DNA of 42,597 nt from contig JAFTLT010000050.1 in the NCBI GenBank assembly GCA_017452785.1, positions 1 through 42,597 on the forward strand, read 5' to 3'. The position numbers and the translations under genes were made by a program. This DNA is from Clostridia bacterium (lineage in GTDB: Bacteria > Bacillota > Clostridia > Oscillospirales > Acutalibacteraceae). Positions 41,411 to 42,597 of the stretch are shown here, piece after piece (the stretch's first letter is position 1; each line of letters starts with the position of its first letter). The notes beneath the pieces were generated by a model. The model ran no database searches and was not told the DNA's origin. It was given only the letters and a program-made list of their open reading frames with translations.

Positions 41411-42451
41411 ATGCTGATTAAACTCAATAAAAATAAATTTGCAGCAGGACTTATTATTTTTTTTGCCTGTGTTATAGGGTCTGTTATAGCTTTTTTCTTT
41501 GCTTCGGCTCAGCAGTCTGCGGAAAAGAACTATATAAAATGGTTTGAATTCAATGTGAGCGAAAAAGCTCTTGAGGATGCTATGGCACTGGATATTGAAA
41601 CCTATGATATGCTTTATCACATAAGCTGGACAGATACTCTCGCTTATCTTGCCTGCAAAAACGGGAACAACTTTTCACATTATAAAAGCAGTGATATAAA
41701 ATCTATGCAGGAAAAATTAGGTGACATTTATACTGTTGACGATCTGATGAAGGATAACAAATATTATGCCTTTTATAAAGAGGCTTTTTCGGCAGCTCTG
41801 GGTGGAATTTTAGGCGAATATGAAAAGCAGGCACCTGACGGCAGTGGTGGGAAAAAGACGGTGTCAGGCTACGGTCTCGTTGCCTACAGCCCTATAGCTG
41901 AAGGCTTTTCTTATTCACATTATGACGACTTCGGCAATTCAAGAAGCTACGGTTACCGACGGCAGCACCTTGGCAATGACCTTATGGGTTATGTCGGCAC
42001 ACCAATAACTGCAATTGAGGGCGGTACTGTTGAAGCTATCGGCTGGAATCAGTACGGCGGCTGGCGGCTCGGTATAAGGAGCTTTGACGGCAAGCGCTCA
42101 TATTATTATGCACATCTTAGAAAAGGCAGACCCTATGCCGAGGGTATAGAGCTTGGCACACAGGTAAAGGCAGGTCAGGTTATAGGGTATATGGGTATGA
42201 CAGGCTACAGCACAAAAAGTGATGTAAACGGCATGAGTGTGCCCCACCTGCATCTTGGGCTTCAGCTGATTTTTGATGAAAGTCAAAAGGAGGGCACAAA
42301 TCAGATATGGCTGGATGTCTATAATCTTGTGAAGCTGCTGAGTAAAAACAGAGCTACTGTAACAAAAAGCGCCGAAACAGGCGAGTATAAGAGAAAATAT
42401 GACATTATTTCTCCCGATTACCCCGAAACGCTGCAAAAATACTTTGATTAA
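41411..42451 (+). CDS. M23-family peptidoglycan endopeptidase, membrane-anchored
   Basis: The 346-residue protein has one N-terminal membrane helix (about 10-32) and an extracytoplasmic LytM/M23 zinc peptidase domain. Zinc ligands are His186 and Asp190 (RRQHLGNDLMG) and His281 in VPHLHLG; His235 in YYYAHLRKG is the catalytic histidine. The linker (about 35-150) is helical and unfamiliar. The full ligand set implies active peptidoglycan cross-bridge cleavage, for growth or possibly sporulation. ATG 41411 has AAGGGCGGTTGATT upstream; the frame opens at 41405 with a TTG. It is a single gene between two insertion-sequence traces. Confidence 0.88.
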   Translation: MLIKLNKNKFAAGLIIFFACVIGSVIAFFFASAQQSAEKNYIKWFEFNVSEKALEDAMALDIETYDMLYHISWTDTLAYLACKNGNNFSHYKSSDIKSMQEKLGDIYTVDDLMKDNKYYAFYKEAFSAALGGILGEYEKQAPDGSGGKKTVSGYGLVAYSPIAEGFSYSHYDDFGNSRSYGYRRQHLGNDLMGYVGTPITAIEGGTVEAIGWNQYGGWRLGIRSFDGKRSYYYAHLRKGRPYAEGIELGTQVKAGQVIGYMGMTGYSTKSDVNGMSVPHLHLGLQLIFDESQKEGTNQIWLDVYNLVKLLSKNRATVTKSAETGEYKRKYDIISPDYPETLQKYFD

Positions 42452-42471
42452 AGAAGTGCATGTGTTAAAAT

Positions 42472-42597
42472 GATGTGACCCAATAAAAAAGAGAAGTAAC
42501 TTCAAAATATGGTGTAATGAATTCACCACAAACACATTTACCAAAGAAAGAAGTACTTCTCATGAATATTTTAACACAAGAAGCAAGAAAAAAGCAA
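42472..42597 (+). mobile_element. Left end of a probable insertion sequence (cut by window edge)
   Basis: TGTGACCCAATAAAAAAGAG begins a short non-coding lead containing a perfect palindrome GAAGTACTTC. It is followed by an ORF starting at ATG 42562 (MNILTQEARKKQ, 12 codons seen) that runs off the window. The ORF start resembles helix-turn-helix transposase/integrase proteins, but too little is visible to name a family. The sequence GATGTGACCCA at 42472-42482 is the exact reverse complement of 116-126 at the other window end. Confidence 0.35.

Noticed and set aside
41321-41620. Minus-strand frame opposite the M23 peptidase start
   Set aside because: It is antisense to the signal-anchor and linker of a good gene and has no supporting signals.
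1-42597. CRISPR arrays, riboswitches, rRNA genes, phage modules
   Set aside because: No regularly spaced repeats, recognisable riboswitch leader (including upstream of lysS), rRNA sequence or phage structural genes were seen.

Overview
The window looks like chromosome of a low-GC, strictly anaerobic gut Clostridia (Oscillospirales/Ruminococcaceae-like). The grounds are strong AGGAGG ribosome-binding sites, many TTGACA-17-TATAAT-type promoters, oxygen-defence genes typical of anaerobes (desulfoferrodoxin, ferritin), compact operons, and enzymes for host-derived glycans. No CRISPR array, prophage or plasmid origin was seen. All names come from reading motifs, catalytic residues and gene order; no database was searched.

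Layout: (a) 1-2400, housekeeping pair greA-lysS. (b) 2400-3190, a decayed stretch without a convincing intact gene. (c) 3193-10271, a GH129-type alpha-N-acetylgalactosaminidase (minus), an oxygen/iron pair dfx-ftn (plus), then a minus-strand operon of a small helical helper, a GH136-type lacto-N-biosidase and a GH112 galacto-N-biose/lacto-N-biose phosphorylase. (d) 10558-14290, tRNA-Ser(GGA), a GNAT-like protein, a sugar nucleotidyltransferase and an N-acetylhexosamine 1-kinase. (e) 14606-20352, L-fucose catabolism (fucA-fucU-fucK-fucI, then fucO) with a wrecked GH35 beta-galactosidase between fucI and fucO. (f) 20448-22418, an acetyltransferase and an ECF sigma/anti-sigma pair. (g) 22601-29525, GH2 beta-galactosidase with a GPH sugar symporter, a divergent AraC-type regulator and a GH89 alpha-N-acetylglucosaminidase. 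(h) 29573-36997, a DUF4143 ATPase cassette with twin operators and duplicated terminators, a membrane-anchored PstS-like protein, small envelope proteins, an alpha/beta hydrolase and a second ECF/anti-sigma operon. (i) 37215-40287, a three-gene anaerobic glycerol-3-phosphate dehydrogenase-like operon. (j) 40364-42597, an ISL3-type transposase relic, an M23 peptidase and the start of another insertion-sequence ORF.

Sections c-e and g read together as a pathway for mucin O-glycans and milk-type oligosaccharides. GH129 would remove GalNAc alpha-linked to Ser/Thr, GH136 would release lacto-N-biose, GH112 would phosphorolyse lacto-N-biose/galacto-N-biose to Gal-1-P plus HexNAc, the kinase would make HexNAc-1-P and the nucleotidyltransferase a UDP-sugar. 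GH2 and GH89 would remove beta-Gal and alpha-GlcNAc. The fuc genes would convert L-fucose to dihydroxyacetone phosphate and 1,2-propanediol. None of these glycosidases has a visible signal peptide, so digestion is inferred to occur inside the cell after import. The most striking points are the cytosolic-looking two-gene GH136 with a 38-nt gene overlap, the GH129 catalytic register, the fossil GH35 gene in the fucose cluster, and the ATPase cassette bounded by direct repeats.
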